NCBI GenBank assembly: GCA_021325655.1
Contig: JAJPGT010000047.1
Location: 62,001 to 126,000 of the forward strand
Length of the DNA stretch: 64,000 bases
Source of the DNA: Pseudomonadota bacterium
GTDB lineage: Bacteria > Chloroflexota > UBA6077 > JAJPGT01
Direction: 5' to 3'
How positions within the stretch are numbered: position 1 is the stretch's first letter; the number at the start of each line of letters is the position of its first letter. Shown here one piece after another: positions 17,008 through 24,914 of the stretch. Below the pieces are notes generated by a model. It was not told where the DNA came from. It did no database searches and was given only the letters and a program-made list of their open reading frames with translations. A program made the translations under genes and the position numbers.

Positions 17008-18873
17008 CAGCAGCGATGAGGCTTCCTCCCGCAGCGCCCGAGCCGCAGCGGCGATGCCATCGGCAGTGAGGCCGAGCATCAGTCGTTGCTGGGCCTGCGA
17101 GGCGTGGTCGACGAGCACGTCCGGCACGCCGAGACGGTGCACGCGCACCTGGCCGAGGCCCAGGCGGTCGAGGGCCTCGGAGACGGCGCTGCCAAAGCCC
17201 CCGGCGATGACGTTCTCCTCGACAGTGAGCAGGGCGTCGAACCGCGCCGCGAGCGCGCGCAGCAGCGCCTCGTCCAGTGGCTTGACGAAGCGCGCGTTGA
17301 CCACCGTCGTCTCGATTCCGTCGGCCGCGAGCCGGTCCGCGGCCGCGAGGGCCGGGGCGACCATCGCCCCGATCGCCAGGATCGCCACGTCGCTCCCCTC
17401 GCGCAGTACCTCCGCCTGGCCGAGCGGGATCGGGTCGAACGACGAGTCCAGCGGCACGCCGAGGCCGGCCCCGCGCGGGTAGCGGATCGCGGCTGGGCCG
17501 GGATGGGTGATGGCGGTCACGAGCAGATGCCGCAGCTCGTTCTCGTCCTTGGGCGCCATCACGACCATGTTCGGGATACAGCGCAGATAGGTCAAGTCGT
17601 ACACGCCCTGATGGGTGCGGCCGTCCTCGCCGACGAGCCCGCCGTTGGGGACGGCGAAGGTGACGTCCAGGTTCTGCACGCAGACGTCGTGGATCACCTG
17701 GTCGTAGGCGCGCTGCAGGAAGGTGGAGTAGATCGTGCAGACCGGCTTCATCCCCTGCGTCGCCAGCCCGGCGGCGAAGGTGACGGCGTGTGCCTCGGCG
17801 ATGCCGACGTCGAAGAAGCGATCCGGGAAACGCTGCCCGAAGCGAACGAGATTGGTGCCCGACGCCATCGCGGCGGTGATTGCGACGATGCGCGGGTCGG
17901 TCTCCGCGAGCTGGATGAGCGTGTCGGCGAACACTGCGCCGTACGCGGGCGCAGCCGGCTTCTTCGCCCCCACGGCGGCGATGCCGTGCCATTTCTCGTT
18001 GTCCGCCTCGGCGGGCTCGAATCCCTTGCCCTTGGTGGTCACCGCGTGGATCAGGACCGGGCGGTTGAGCGTACGCGCGGCCCGCAGGGTCTCCTGCAAG
18101 GTCACGATGTCGTGGCCGTCGATCGGGCCGAGATAGGTGAAGCCCATCTCCTCCCAGAACATTGTGAACAGGAGAAAGTCCTTGACGCCGCGCCAGGCGC
18201 GGCGCGCCGCCTGCTGCATCTGCTCCCCGAGCGGCAGCCGCTCCAGCCCCTTCCAGACCTCCTCCTTGGCCTCCCGATAGCGCGGGTGGGTGCGGACTCG
18301 CATCAGGATGCGGGAGATGGCGCCGACGTTCGGGGAGATCGACATCCCGTTGTCGTTGAGCACCACGATGAGCGGGCGTTCCAGGTGCCCGGCGTTGTTG
18401 AGGCCCTCGTAGGCCAGGCCGCCGGTGAGCGCGCCGTCGCCGATCACCGCCACCACCGCGTAGTCCTCGCCGCGCAGGTCGCGAGCGACGGCCATGCCGA
18501 GCGCGGCGGAGATAGACGTACTGGCGTGCCCGGCCCCGAAGACGTCGTGCTCGCTCTCCTCGCGCGCCAGGAAGCCCGACAGCCCCCCGGCCTGGCGGAT
18601 CGTTCCGAAGCGATCCAACCGCCCCGTGACCAGCTTGTGCGGGTAGGCCTGGTGCCCAACGTCCCAGACGATCTTGTCACGGGGCGAGTCGAACACGGTG
18701 TGCAGCGCGAGTGTCAGCTCGACCGTGCCCAGGTTGGGCGACAGATGCCCGCCGGTCCGGGCGACCGTCGCGGCGAGCTCGCCCCGGATCTCCTGTGCCA
18801 GGGTACGCAGCTCGTCGGCGCTGAGTCGCTTCAGGTCGGCGGGGTCGCGGATGTCATCCAGGATTCGAGCCAT
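16981..18873 (-). CDS. dxs: 1-deoxy-D-xylulose-5-phosphate synthase
   Basis: DXS condenses pyruvate and glyceraldehyde 3-phosphate, the first step of the MEP isoprenoid pathway, using thiamine diphosphate. The 630-aa protein shows WDVGHQAYPHKLVTGR near residue 50, and the ThDP motif GDGALTGGLAYEGLNNAG with NDNGMSISPNVG. It also has YLGPIDGHD, the transketolase-like pyrimidine domain (FDVGIAEAHAVTFAAGLA with the catalytic Glu) and the C-terminal domain TVEENVIAGGFGSAV. I moved the start from 18948 to ATG 18873 (MARILDDIRDP), which has GGGTGAAGG upstream. No other MEP gene is in the window. Confidence 0.94.
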   Translation of the reverse strand: MARILDDIRDPADLKRLSADELRTLAQEIRGELAATVARTGGHLSPNLGTVELTLALHTVFDSPRDKIVWDVGHQAYPHKLVTGRLDRFGTIRQAGGLSGFLAREESEHDVFGAGHASTSISAALGMAVARDLRGEDYAVVAVIGDGALTGGLAYEGLNNAGHLERPLIVVLNDNGMSISPNVGAISRILMRVRTHPRYREAKEEVWKGLERLPLGEQMQQAARRAWRGVKDFLLFTMFWEEMGFTYLGPIDGHDIVTLQETLRAARTLNRPVLIHAVTTKGKGFEPAEADNEKWHGIAAVGAKKPAAPAYGAVFADTLIQLAETDPRIVAITAAMASGTNLVRFGQRFPDRFFDVGIAEAHAVTFAAGLATQGMKPVCTIYSTFLQRAYDQVIHDVCVQNLDVTFAVPNGGLVGEDGRTHQGVYDLTYLRCIPNMVVMAPKDENELRHLLVTAITHPGPAAIRYPRGAGLGVPLDSSFDPIPLGQAEVLREGSDVAILAIGAMVAPALAAADRLAADGIETTVVNARFVKPLDEALLRALAARFDALLTVEENVIAGGFGSAVSEALDRLGLGQVRVHRLGVPDVLVDHASQAQQRLMLGLTADGIAAAARALREEASSLLSGVRARAD

Positions 18874-18990
18874 ATCGCTGCCTTCACCCTTCTTGGCCAC
18901 GGGGAGGCGTGGTTCAACCGTCCCGGGCCGGGCGTCTGTTCGAAGCATGGTACCAGCATTGAGGCCCGGAAGGCGCGCCGTGCGGCCGGG

Positions 18991-19848
18991 TCAACTGCCC
19001 ACGGCCGTCGTGGCGCGCTGCCGCCAGGACGCCAATCGAATGCCACGCCGCTCCAGAACGAGCCGGGGGTGCGGGTCGGTGAGGCTGGCGAGCTCCCGCT
19101 CGCGCCCGTCGACGTAGCGGGTCGCCTCAGCGAGCGCGGCGTCGGGGTACCCCGGGTGCGTCATCAGCTCGGTCCAGCCGGGCTCCAGATCGGCGAGCTG
19201 CCTGGCGAGCGCGCGCTGGTCGAAACCGTAGCCCAGCCCGAGCCCGGCGAAGTGGTCGGTGGTACGGAGGCCGGCGGCGCGAATCGCCTGCCGGAGCCAG
19301 CAGGCGCGGGCCGACACGAGCAGCGCGCGCAGCAGATCGCGGGTGGCGCGCCGACGCGGGCGCTCTACAGGGCAGCGGACTGCGGGGATGCCGTATTCGC
19401 GCGCCAGCAGCAGGGTGATACGTCCCACCAGCGGCTGGGTGTGGATGTGGTGATGGGAATCCAGGTGGTCGAGCTGCGCCCCGAGCGTCAGGGCGCGTTC
19501 GATCTGCGCCGACAGCTCGCGGCGGAGGTCCTCCGGGCGCAAGCGACCCAGTTGCGCTCGTGCGAGCCAGACGCCGAGCACCGGGAACCGGCCGTCCGGC
19601 CCCACCAGCGAGGGCACCCGAGCGGCCGGGGTCAGTGGGGCGCCGGCGGTGAGCGTGAGGTGCAGCCCGAGCCCCAGCGAGGGGCACGCGCGCCAGAAGG
19701 CGACCGCCTCCGCCGCCCAGGGCTGATTACTCATCAGGCTGGCGCTGCGCACCAGCCCGCGCTGGTGCGCTTCGATCACCCCACGATTGACCCCGGGGCT
19801 GATCCCGAAGTCGTCGGCATTCACGATCAGTGCGCAACCCTCAGCCAT
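18991..19848 (-). CDS. ChbG/HpnK (YdjC) family carbohydrate deacetylase
   Basis: This 285-aa YdjC-family metal-dependent deacetylase removes acetyl groups from N-acetylated sugars or sugar lipids. The metal site is visible as LIVNADDFGISPGVNRGV near residue 7 and LDHLDSHHHIHTQP near residue 130. ELMTHPGYPD near 230 supplies the C-terminal histidine. HpnK members act in hopanoid glycolipid processing, and the divergent neighbours (methyltransferase, polyprenyl-sugar synthase) make a lipid-linked sugar substrate attractive but unproven. ATG 19848 is chosen; the track ORF extends 250 meaningless residues across the divergent gene. Confidence 0.87.
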   Translation of the reverse strand: MAEGCALIVNADDFGISPGVNRGVIEAHQRGLVRSASLMSNQPWAAEAVAFWRACPSLGLGLHLTLTAGAPLTPAARVPSLVGPDGRFPVLGVWLARAQLGRLRPEDLRRELSAQIERALTLGAQLDHLDSHHHIHTQPLVGRITLLLAREYGIPAVRCPVERPRRRATRDLLRALLVSARACWLRQAIRAAGLRTTDHFAGLGLGYGFDQRALARQLADLEPGWTELMTHPGYPDAALAEATRYVDGRERELASLTDPHPRLVLERRGIRLASWRQRATTAVGS

Positions 19849-19862
19849 CCACAACCCGCCCA

Positions 19863-19878
19863 GCCGTCGGCCGACGGC
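19863..19878. promoter_or_regulatory. 16-nt palindrome between divergent ydjC-like and methyltransferase genes
   Basis: GCCGTCGGCCGACGGC is a perfect palindrome 14 bp from the YdjC gene start and 5 bp from a two-way -10 element. It could be an operator controlling both directions. Confidence 0.45.
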
Positions 19879-19883
19879 GATTG

Positions 19884-19889
19884 TATACT
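19884..19889 (+). promoter_or_regulatory. -10 box (TATACT), readable in both directions
   Basis: TTGTATACTG reads TATACT on the plus strand and TATACA on the minus strand. It may therefore drive the methyltransferase-GT2 pair rightwards and the YdjC gene leftwards. Confidence 0.45.
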
Positions 19890-19923
19890 GCCGCGTCACC
19901 ATCTCTGTTGAGGAGAGCGGGTC

Positions 19924-20598
19924 CTGTCGTCGGCTATCGAGCGCGCCCTGCGGCTCTACGACGATCAGGGCCTTGCCATTCGGCTTCACGTGTGGGCGCG
20001 GCACGTCCTGGCGCCGCTGGACCAGATCGCCGCCTATGTTCCTCGGTGCGGGGAGATCCTCGACGTTGGCTGCGGATATGGCCTGTTCAGCAACGCCCTG
20101 GCGCTGGAGGAGCCCCGGCGCTCCGTCGTGGCGCTGGATCCGGCAGGCCCGAAGGTCGCCGCTGGACGGCGCGCGGGCCGCTCCCTGCCCAACGTGCGCT
20201 ACCTGCAGGGGACGATCGATGCGGCCCGCGGCGGCTCCTTCGACGCGATCACGGTGCTGGACGTGCTGTATCTGCTCCCACCCGCCGAGAAGCGCTATCT
20301 CCTCGCCTGCTGTCGCGAGCTGCTCAAGCCCGGCGGAGTGTTGCTGCTCAAGACGAATGACACCCGGCCGCGCTGGAAATTCCTGGTGACCTGGCTGCAG
20401 GAAGCGATCATGACCCGCTCTGGCCTGACACTGGGGCGCGGGCTGCACTTCTATAGCGAGGCGCAGCACCGAGCGCTCCTGTGCGACCTCGGGTTCGAGG
20501 TGCAGGTGGTCCGCCTGGATGGCTGGTGGCCCTACCCGCACCTGCTGTTCATCTGCCGCCCGGCTGGGGGCGGACAGAGGCGGGAGGGGGGGTCGTGA
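19924..20598 (+). CDS. Class I SAM-dependent methyltransferase (probable CTG start)
   Basis: This is a Rossmann-fold methyltransferase with motif I EILDVGCGYGLFSNAL, acidic loop VVALDPAG, motif IV FDAITVLDVLYLLP and CRELLKPGGVLLLKT. The track starts at GTG 19990, which cuts into the first helix. In the same frame no ATG, GTG or TTG occurs after the stop at 19909. CTG 19924 has a GAGGAG Shine-Dalgarno 8 nt upstream and gives a sensible amphipathic N-terminus (SSAIERALRLYDDQGLAIRLH). The gene overlaps the following GT2 by 4 bp (GTGA). The substrate is probably a glycan or lipid intermediate. Confidence 0.8.
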   Translation: MSSAIERALRLYDDQGLAIRLHVWARHVLAPLDQIAAYVPRCGEILDVGCGYGLFSNALALEEPRRSVVALDPAGPKVAAGRRAGRSLPNVRYLQGTIDAARGGSFDAITVLDVLYLLPPAEKRYLLACCRELLKPGGVLLLKTNDTRPRWKFLVTWLQEAIMTRSGLTLGRGLHFYSEAQHRALLCDLGFEVQVVRLDGWWPYPHLLFICRPAGGGQRREGGS

Positions 20599-21350
20599 CC
20601 CGGCCACGCCTGTCCGTCGTGATCGCCGCGTATAACGAGGAGAAGGTCATCGGGGCGACTGTGCCGCGTGTGGCGGACTATCTTGCCCCTGGCAACAACG
20701 AGCTCATCGTCGTGGACGACGGCAGCCACGACCGGACCAAGGAGATCGTGCGTGCCCTGCAGAGTCGCTATCCCCAGCTCCAGCTCCTGTGCCTGGAGCG
20801 CAACCAGGGCAAAGGCGGCGCGATCACCGCTGGCGTCCTCGCCTCCCGCGGCGAGTACGTCCTGTATACCGACGCCGACCTGGTCTACCCGATCGAGGGC
20901 GCGGCTCCGTTCATCGCGGCGCTGGAGCAGGGCGCAGACGTGGCGATCGGGTCGCGCAGCCACCCGCGGACGCTGTTCGCGTTGCACCCGCGCCACTTCT
21001 CGTACATCTACCAGCGGTATCTTGTGGGGCGGGCGTATATCTGGACGGTCAACACGCTGCTCGGCCTGGGGGTCAGCGACACCCAGTGTGGGTTCAAGTG
21101 CTTCCGGGGCGACGTGGCCCGGGACATCTTCCGGCGGCTGACGCTGCGGGACTTCGCGTTTGACGTGGAGGCACTCTATGTAGCCCGGCTCCTCGGATAC
21201 CGGGTCGTGGAGCTGCCCGTCTACTTCCTGTATCTCGGCGAACAGTCAAGCGTAGAACTGGTGCAGGACTCGATCCGAATGTTCGGCGACCTGCTCCGCA
21301 TCCGGGCCAACGGCCGGCTCGGCCGCTATGGGACCCGCCCACGTCGGTAG
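20595..21350 (+). CDS. Polyprenyl-phosphate sugar synthase-like GT2
   Basis: This 251-aa dolichyl-phosphate-glucose/mannose synthase-like GT2 has LSVVIAAYNEEKVIGATV, VVDDGSHDRT, NQGKGGAITAGV and YTDADLVYPIEG (DxD). It shares DTQCGFKCFRGD and FDVEALYVARLLGYRV with the 11.1-kb gene. It would charge undecaprenyl phosphate with a sugar. GTG 20595 overlaps the methyltransferase stop, so the two are coupled. The C-terminus lacks added membrane helices, so a separate flippase or GT-C enzyme is needed; candidates are the polytopic proteins at 0, 13.8 and 61.6 kb. Confidence 0.87.
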   Translation: MTRPRLSVVIAAYNEEKVIGATVPRVADYLAPGNNELIVVDDGSHDRTKEIVRALQSRYPQLQLLCLERNQGKGGAITAGVLASRGEYVLYTDADLVYPIEGAAPFIAALEQGADVAIGSRSHPRTLFALHPRHFSYIYQRYLVGRAYIWTVNTLLGLGVSDTQCGFKCFRGDVARDIFRRLTLRDFAFDVEALYVARLLGYRVVELPVYFLYLGEQSSVELVQDSIRMFGDLLRIRANGRLGRYGTRPRR

Positions 21351-21352
21351 GG

Positions 21353-21886
21353 CTACTTCTTCTCCGGCCCGCTCTTGCCGAGGTCGTCGATGTCCAGCGT
21401 CTCGATGAACTCCTTGAAGACGCTGAGCTTCTCCTCATCCACCTCACTCGCCTCGGCCTTCTCCGGCTCACCCTCGGACTCCGCCTCGAACACCATGCCC
21501 GCCTGGTCGAGGACCGACTCGTCCACGTAGATCGGAACCTTCGTCCGAATCGCCAGGGCGATCGCATCGGAGGGGCGCGAGTCGACCTCCACGTGGCGGC
21601 CACCAGCGTCGATGATCAGCTTCGCGTAGAACGTCTCATCGGCAAGCTGGTTGATGACCACCTGAGTAAGTCGCCCATTCAGCGCCTGGATGACGGAGCC
21701 GAGCAGGTCATGGGTCAGCGGGCGCGAAACCGGCACATTCTGCATCGGGATTGCGATTGCGTCGGCCTCGAAATGCCCGATCCAGATCGGAAGATACCGT
21801 GATGCAGTCTTCTCCTTGAGCATCACGACACGCTTGTAGTTTGTCATGTTGACGCGAATGCTCTCGACGAAAACCTCGATCACCAC
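21353..21886 (-). CDS. Bifunctional nuclease family protein (DUF151)
   Basis: This 177-aa DUF151/BFN-domain protein begins VIEVFVESIRVNMTNYKRVVMLKEK. Further core motifs are YLPIWIGHFEADAIA, RPLTHDLLGSVI and the strongly conserved VEVDSRPSDAIALAIRTKVPIYV. DUF151 proteins from plants and Mycobacterium have been reported with RNase/DNase activity; the cellular role in bacteria is unclear. The tail (about residues 140-177) is Glu-rich. I start at GTG 21886, 4 nt after AAGGAGC, rather than 21916. An extended TGGTAGAAT -10 lies about 60 nt upstream. Confidence 0.88.
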   Translation of the reverse strand: MVIEVFVESIRVNMTNYKRVVMLKEKTASRYLPIWIGHFEADAIAIPMQNVPVSRPLTHDLLGSVIQALNGRLTQVVINQLADETFYAKLIIDAGGRHVEVDSRPSDAIALAIRTKVPIYVDESVLDQAGMVFEAESEGEPEKAEASEVDEEKLSVFKEFIETLDIDDLGKSGPEKK

Positions 21887-21946
21887 GTAGCTCCTTCCAG
21901 ATGGACGCGCCACCACCCCCCACCGGGGGACGACCGAGCGTGCCTA

Positions 21947-21952
21947 ATTCTA
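21947..21952 (-). promoter_or_regulatory. Extended -10 (TGGTAGAAT) of the DUF151 gene
   Basis: On the minus strand the hexamer TAGAAT is preceded by TGG, the extended -10 form, in a short AT-richer gap. Confidence 0.45.
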
Positions 21953-21980
21953 CCACTCCGCTCGGAAGATGCGAAAAGGT

Positions 21981-22406
21981 CTAATGCCCGAGCACCTGGA
22001 CGCTGTGCAGGCGGGGGTGCCAGAGCAGCTCGACCTGGCCGAAGCGCCCGACGAGCTCCCGGGCACGCTGGTTGAGTGGCGCCAGGTTCGGCCGGGTGAC
22101 CTTCCAGCGCCCCGCGACCTGATTCAGCACGAGCTGGCTGTCGCCACGGATAACGAGCCGGACGCTCTCGGCGGCGCGGCCCTGGCGCGCCAGCTCCTCG
22201 AGCAGATCTTCGAGCGCGTGGATCAGCGCCCGGTACTCGGCCTCGTTGTTGGTGACGCCGTCGCCAAAACTCAGCCGCTTGATTCGGCTCTCGCCGCCCG
22301 GGCCGCGCAGGCGATAGCTTCCATAGCCCCGGCCGGGATTATTCAGGGAGCCGCCGTCGAAGACGACTTCGAACTCGGCGCGCTCTGGCGACGCAGCATC
22401 CGACAT
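21981..22406 (-). CDS. RNase HI-like protein lacking the last catalytic aspartate
   Basis: This 141-aa RNase H-fold protein cleaves the RNA of RNA-DNA hybrids if active. Three acidic residues are in place: D17 in VVFDGGSLNNPGRG, E57 in NNEAEYRALIHAL and D89 in VIRGDSQLVLNQV. The protein stops right after LLWHPRLHSVQVLGH, where relatives continue with R-x-x-N-x-x-A-D, so the fourth acidic residue is absent. This may reflect a short deletion or an inactive paralogue. ATG 22406 has GGGAG just upstream and is preferred over ATG 22418. Confidence 0.78.
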   Translation of the reverse strand: MSDAASPERAEFEVVFDGGSLNNPGRGYGSYRLRGPGGESRIKRLSFGDGVTNNEAEYRALIHALEDLLEELARQGRAAESVRLVIRGDSQLVLNQVAGRWKVTRPNLAPLNQRARELVGRFGQVELLWHPRLHSVQVLGH

Positions 22407-22478
22407 TGGCTCTCCCACGATTGGCCCGGCCGCCAGCTCCGTCCGCGGGCGTGCTGGTCCGCGCTACATCTGCGCCGG

Positions 22479-23036
22479 CTAGTACGGCGGGGCGAGATCG
22501 TCGCTCGGCGGATGAGTCGTGCGCTGCCCATTCACCGGCTCGGCAGCCGGTTCGCTGGACGCGACAGGCACGGGAGCCGGCTCCACGGTCGCGACAGCAG
22601 ACGCCGACGGGGTGGAAAGTCCTAGCTCTCCGCTGTCATCAGATACTGCGGCAGCCGCCTCCGAAGCTGCCGCGGGAGCGGGCTCGAACGCGGCGGCGTC
22701 TTGCGCGATGACCGCCGCGTCGACGGGCACCGCGTCCAGCACAGCGCCGCCGGTGCCATTGGGCGCATCGGGGACTGGAATCGGGGCTTGCGCGCTGGAC
22801 GTCGGTGGCTGCGGCACTCGTTCCTCGAGACCCAGGTCGAAGCTCTGCTGGATGCTCTGGATCTCCTGCATGCTCTCGTTGAGCTCGGCGGACAGCTCGT
22901 TCGTCATACGCCGGATGTCGCGGTAGAGCTTCCCAAGCTGCGCAGCGATCTCCGGTAACTTTTCGGGTCCCAGGAACACCAGGGCGAGCACCAGCACGAC
23001 AAGTAGCTCAAGGGGCCCCATGCCAAAAAAGTTCAT
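22479..23036 (-). CDS. TatA/TatB-like twin-arginine translocase subunit
   Basis: This 185-aa protein has the Tat layout: a short N-terminus with a single membrane helix (MGPLELLVVLVLALVFLGPEKLP) and the hinge FLGPEKLPEIAAQLGK. An amphipathic helix runs to about residue 70. The FGMGPLE start and KLPEIA segment fit TatB or TatA. The remaining 110 residues are Ala/Pro/Ser-rich and low complexity. The start is ATG 23036, with GGAGCAAGG upstream and a TGGTATACT -10. TatC is not in the window. In the cell it would help export folded proteins. Confidence 0.85.
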   Translation of the reverse strand: MNFFGMGPLELLVVLVLALVFLGPEKLPEIAAQLGKLYRDIRRMTNELSAELNESMQEIQSIQQSFDLGLEERVPQPPTSSAQAPIPVPDAPNGTGGAVLDAVPVDAAVIAQDAAAFEPAPAAASEAAAAVSDDSGELGLSTPSASAVATVEPAPVPVASSEPAAEPVNGQRTTHPPSDDLAPPY

Positions 23037-23067
23037 GCCTTGCTCCGCTGGCTCGCGCGTGGCCCGG

Positions 23068-23073
23068 AGTATA
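23068..23073 (-). promoter_or_regulatory. Extended -10 (TGGTATACT) of the Tat gene
   Basis: On the minus strand CTGGTATACTCCGGG lies about 35 nt upstream of the ATG, with TG at the extended -10 position. Confidence 0.5.
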
Positions 23074-23180
23074 CCAGCCGCGCTCCCGGCCTCGGTAGGA
23101 CGGGAGCCGTCCGCCATGTCCAGGCACGAGGAACTCTATACTGCCTAGCGGCGCGGCGGCGGGATTTCGCGCCGTGGTCG

Positions 23181-23199
23181 GGCGGGCCAGTGGCCCGCC
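23181..23199 (-). terminator. Hairpin downstream of the DJ-1/PfpI gene
   Basis: GGCGGGCC-AGT-GGCCCGCC forms an 8-bp perfect stem with a 3-nt loop, 37 bp past the PfpI stop codon. No U-tract follows. Confidence 0.45.
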
Positions 23200-23236
23200 G
23201 AGTCGAGTGGCGCGCCCGCGCGGGCGCTGAGCCTGA

Positions 23237-23809
23237 CTAGGCGACGCGCGGCGACCGCCGCGCGCGCCACTCCGCCAGCAGGGCGAGCATCTCGCGGTTG
23301 AACGCGGGGATGTCCCTGGGCCAGCGGCTGCTCACCCAGTTGCGATCACGGACCACCTCACGGTCCTCCCAGCGACCGCCGGCGTTGCGAATGTCATCCT
23401 GGAGCGTGTAGTAGCTGGTGAGGGTGCGGTCCTTCACCAGGCCGCTGGAGACCAGCAGCCAGGGTCCGTGGCAGATGACTGCCAGTGGTTTGCCAGCCTG
23501 CTGGATCTTTTTGACGAACTCCTGGGCCTTCGGCTCCATCCGCAGCGCGTCCGCGTTGACGACGCCCCCGGGCAGCAGCACCGCGTCGAACTGGTCCGGA
23601 TCGGCCTGGTCCAGGGTGAGATCCACGGGAAAGCGGTCGGCCTTGTCCACGTGGTTCATCCCCTGCACCTCGCCGGGCTTGGGGGCGACGAGCTGCGTCT
23701 GGGCTCCGGCCTGCTCCAACGCCTTGCGCGGCTCGGTGAGCTCTACCTGCTCGAAGTAGTTGGACACCAGAATCGCCACGCGCATGCCATCCAGCCGTTG
23801 CTCGGCCAT
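23237..23809 (-). CDS. DJ-1/PfpI family protein (class I amidotransferase fold)
   Basis: This 190-aa DJ-1/PfpI superfamily protein resembles the YhbO/Hsp31-like deglycase or protease group. The nucleophile elbow AVICHGPWLLVSSG contains the Cys-His pair near residue 113. The acidic partner segment is LTEPRKALEQAG near residue 27. DAVLLPGGVVNADALR and the C-terminal WVSSRWPRDIPAFNREM complete the fold. Members repair glyoxal-damaged proteins or degrade peptides; which one applies here is not decidable. ATG 23809 has GGGAGG upstream. It is divergent from the methyltransferase at 24 kb. Confidence 0.88.
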   Translation of the reverse strand: MAEQRLDGMRVAILVSNYFEQVELTEPRKALEQAGAQTQLVAPKPGEVQGMNHVDKADRFPVDLTLDQADPDQFDAVLLPGGVVNADALRMEPKAQEFVKKIQQAGKPLAVICHGPWLLVSSGLVKDRTLTSYYTLQDDIRNAGGRWEDREVVRDRNWVSSRWPRDIPAFNREMLALLAEWRARRSPRVA

Positions 23810-24042
23810 GATGAACCTCCCTCTGCCAGGTGATGCCGTGCGGTGCGCAGGGCACCGCCTCTCGTCAGGCGGCGCACACCGCGTGCCATGGCGTGGAGGC
23901 TGCACCAAGTAGCGATCTTGCTCCCGGACCACCGCTGGTCGATGATGGATGCAGAGAGAGCAGAGGGAGGGTCGCCACGTGCGGTAGGGGAGCGGCCGGG
24001 GCGCAGCCCGGCGCCGCGCGAGATGACGCGGTCGCGGCGGCC

Positions 24043-24789
24043 GTGGCGCGCCACTACGCGCTCGTTGCGCCGTTCATCGACGCCGAGCTTGCCCGGCGCG
24101 GCGATGAGCGATTCTGGGAGCGGATCGCCCGCGAGCATCGCGGGCAGTGGGTGCTCGAGCTGGGGGCCGGGACCGGGCGCGTCACCGCGATCCTGGCTCG
24201 CTTCGCGGGCGCGGTCGTCGCGGTCGACCTCTCCGCCGACATGCTGGACCGGGCGCGGGCGCGGCTGGCGCGCCTGCGGCGCGTCACGCTCTCTGTCGCG
24301 GATATGCGGACGCTGGCGCTTGGCGAGCAGTTCGACCTGGTCGTCGCGGCGAACGACCCGTTCAGCCACCTCGTGGAAGACGAGGACCGGGCGCAAGCGA
24401 TGGAGACGGCGGCGCGACACCTGGTGCCAGGCGGAGAGCTGGTCCTGGATGCTCTCTGGCTGCCCGGCGACGAGGCGGGTGCAGCGCGAGGAGACACAGG
24501 GCGGGAGCGCGCCCGCATCGTGTCGCTCGGCGGCCAAGCGCTGCTGGTACGCGAGCGCTGGCGTTGCAATCGGTTCAGTCGGCGCTGCGAGGCGCACTAC
24601 GAGTACCAGATGGCCGGGCAGACCCTGGCCGTGAGCACGTTTGTGGCCCGGTACTGGTCGATGACCGAGCTGGAGGTCCGCTGCGCCCGCGCTGGGCTTG
24701 CGATCACCCGCTGCTGGGGCAGCTACGCGGGCGACCCCTGGGACGAGCAGACCGCGCGCTGCCTGGTCGTCGTCGCCCGCAAACGCTAA
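24043..24789 (+). CDS. Class I SAM-dependent methyltransferase
   Basis: Motif I WVLELGAGTGRVTAIL, the acidic AVVAVDLSADMLDRAR, the DMRTLALGEQFDLVVAANDPFSH region and RHLVPGGELVLDALW mark a small-molecule-type methyltransferase. A beta-rich C-terminal half (YEYQMAGQTLAVSTF, ARCLVVVARKR) follows. The start is uncertain: the frame is open from 23830, but the first 65 residues look non-coding. GTG 24043 gives a natural N-terminus (VARHYALVAPFID) although its Shine-Dalgarno is weak. The substrate is unknown. Just downstream begins the duplicated response-regulator remnant. Confidence 0.75.
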   Translation: MARHYALVAPFIDAELARRGDERFWERIAREHRGQWVLELGAGTGRVTAILARFAGAVVAVDLSADMLDRARARLARLRRVTLSVADMRTLALGEQFDLVVAANDPFSHLVEDEDRAQAMETAARHLVPGGELVLDALWLPGDEAGAARGDTGRERARIVSLGGQALLVRERWRCNRFSRRCEAHYEYQMAGQTLAVSTFVARYWSMTELEVRCARAGLAITRCWGSYAGDPWDEQTARCLVVVARKR

Positions 24790-24803
24790 CGGGGTTCATC
24801 GGC

Positions 24804-24897
24804 AGGCTGTCGAAGATCGACGCTTCCACGCTCCGGTGCCTGTGTAGTGTCGCGCCGCTGCTCGATCGCGCTGAAGAGGCGACGCAGCCCGAACGGG
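24804..24897 (-). pseudogene. Remnant 3' end of a response regulator gene (repeat copy A)
   Basis: Read on the minus strand this encodes PFGLRRLFSAIEQRRDTTQAPERGSVDLR, the C-terminal end of a receiver domain plus tail. It aligns with the end of the intact response regulator at 26850-27245 (FGLRGLFSAIEQRRGTTPGPPPETGDLR). The nucleotides 24857-24896 match 26900-26939 at 39 of 40 positions; the tail is diverged. No receiver domain lies upstream of the fragment. Copies A and B bracket the restriction-modification islet in the same orientation. Confidence 0.75.
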
Positions 24898-24914
24898 ACG
24901 TTGGTGACCAACGT
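24898..24914. repeat. 17-nt perfect palindrome at the islet's left edge
   Basis: ACGTTGGT-G-ACCAACGT begins exactly where homology to the response regulator gene stops. It could be an operator for the modification genes or a scar of the insertion site. Confidence 0.5.

Noticed and set aside
17086-19911. 941-aa plus-strand ORF
   Set aside because: Antisense to dxs and the YdjC gene, both of which have complete family motifs. Composition shows mirrored codon bias.
23136-23141. Plus-strand TATACT near 23.14 kb as a promoter for an unseen RNA
   Set aside because: Nothing but a PfpI-side hairpin and convergent gene end follows within 100 bp, so there is no room for an obvious product; it is probably chance.
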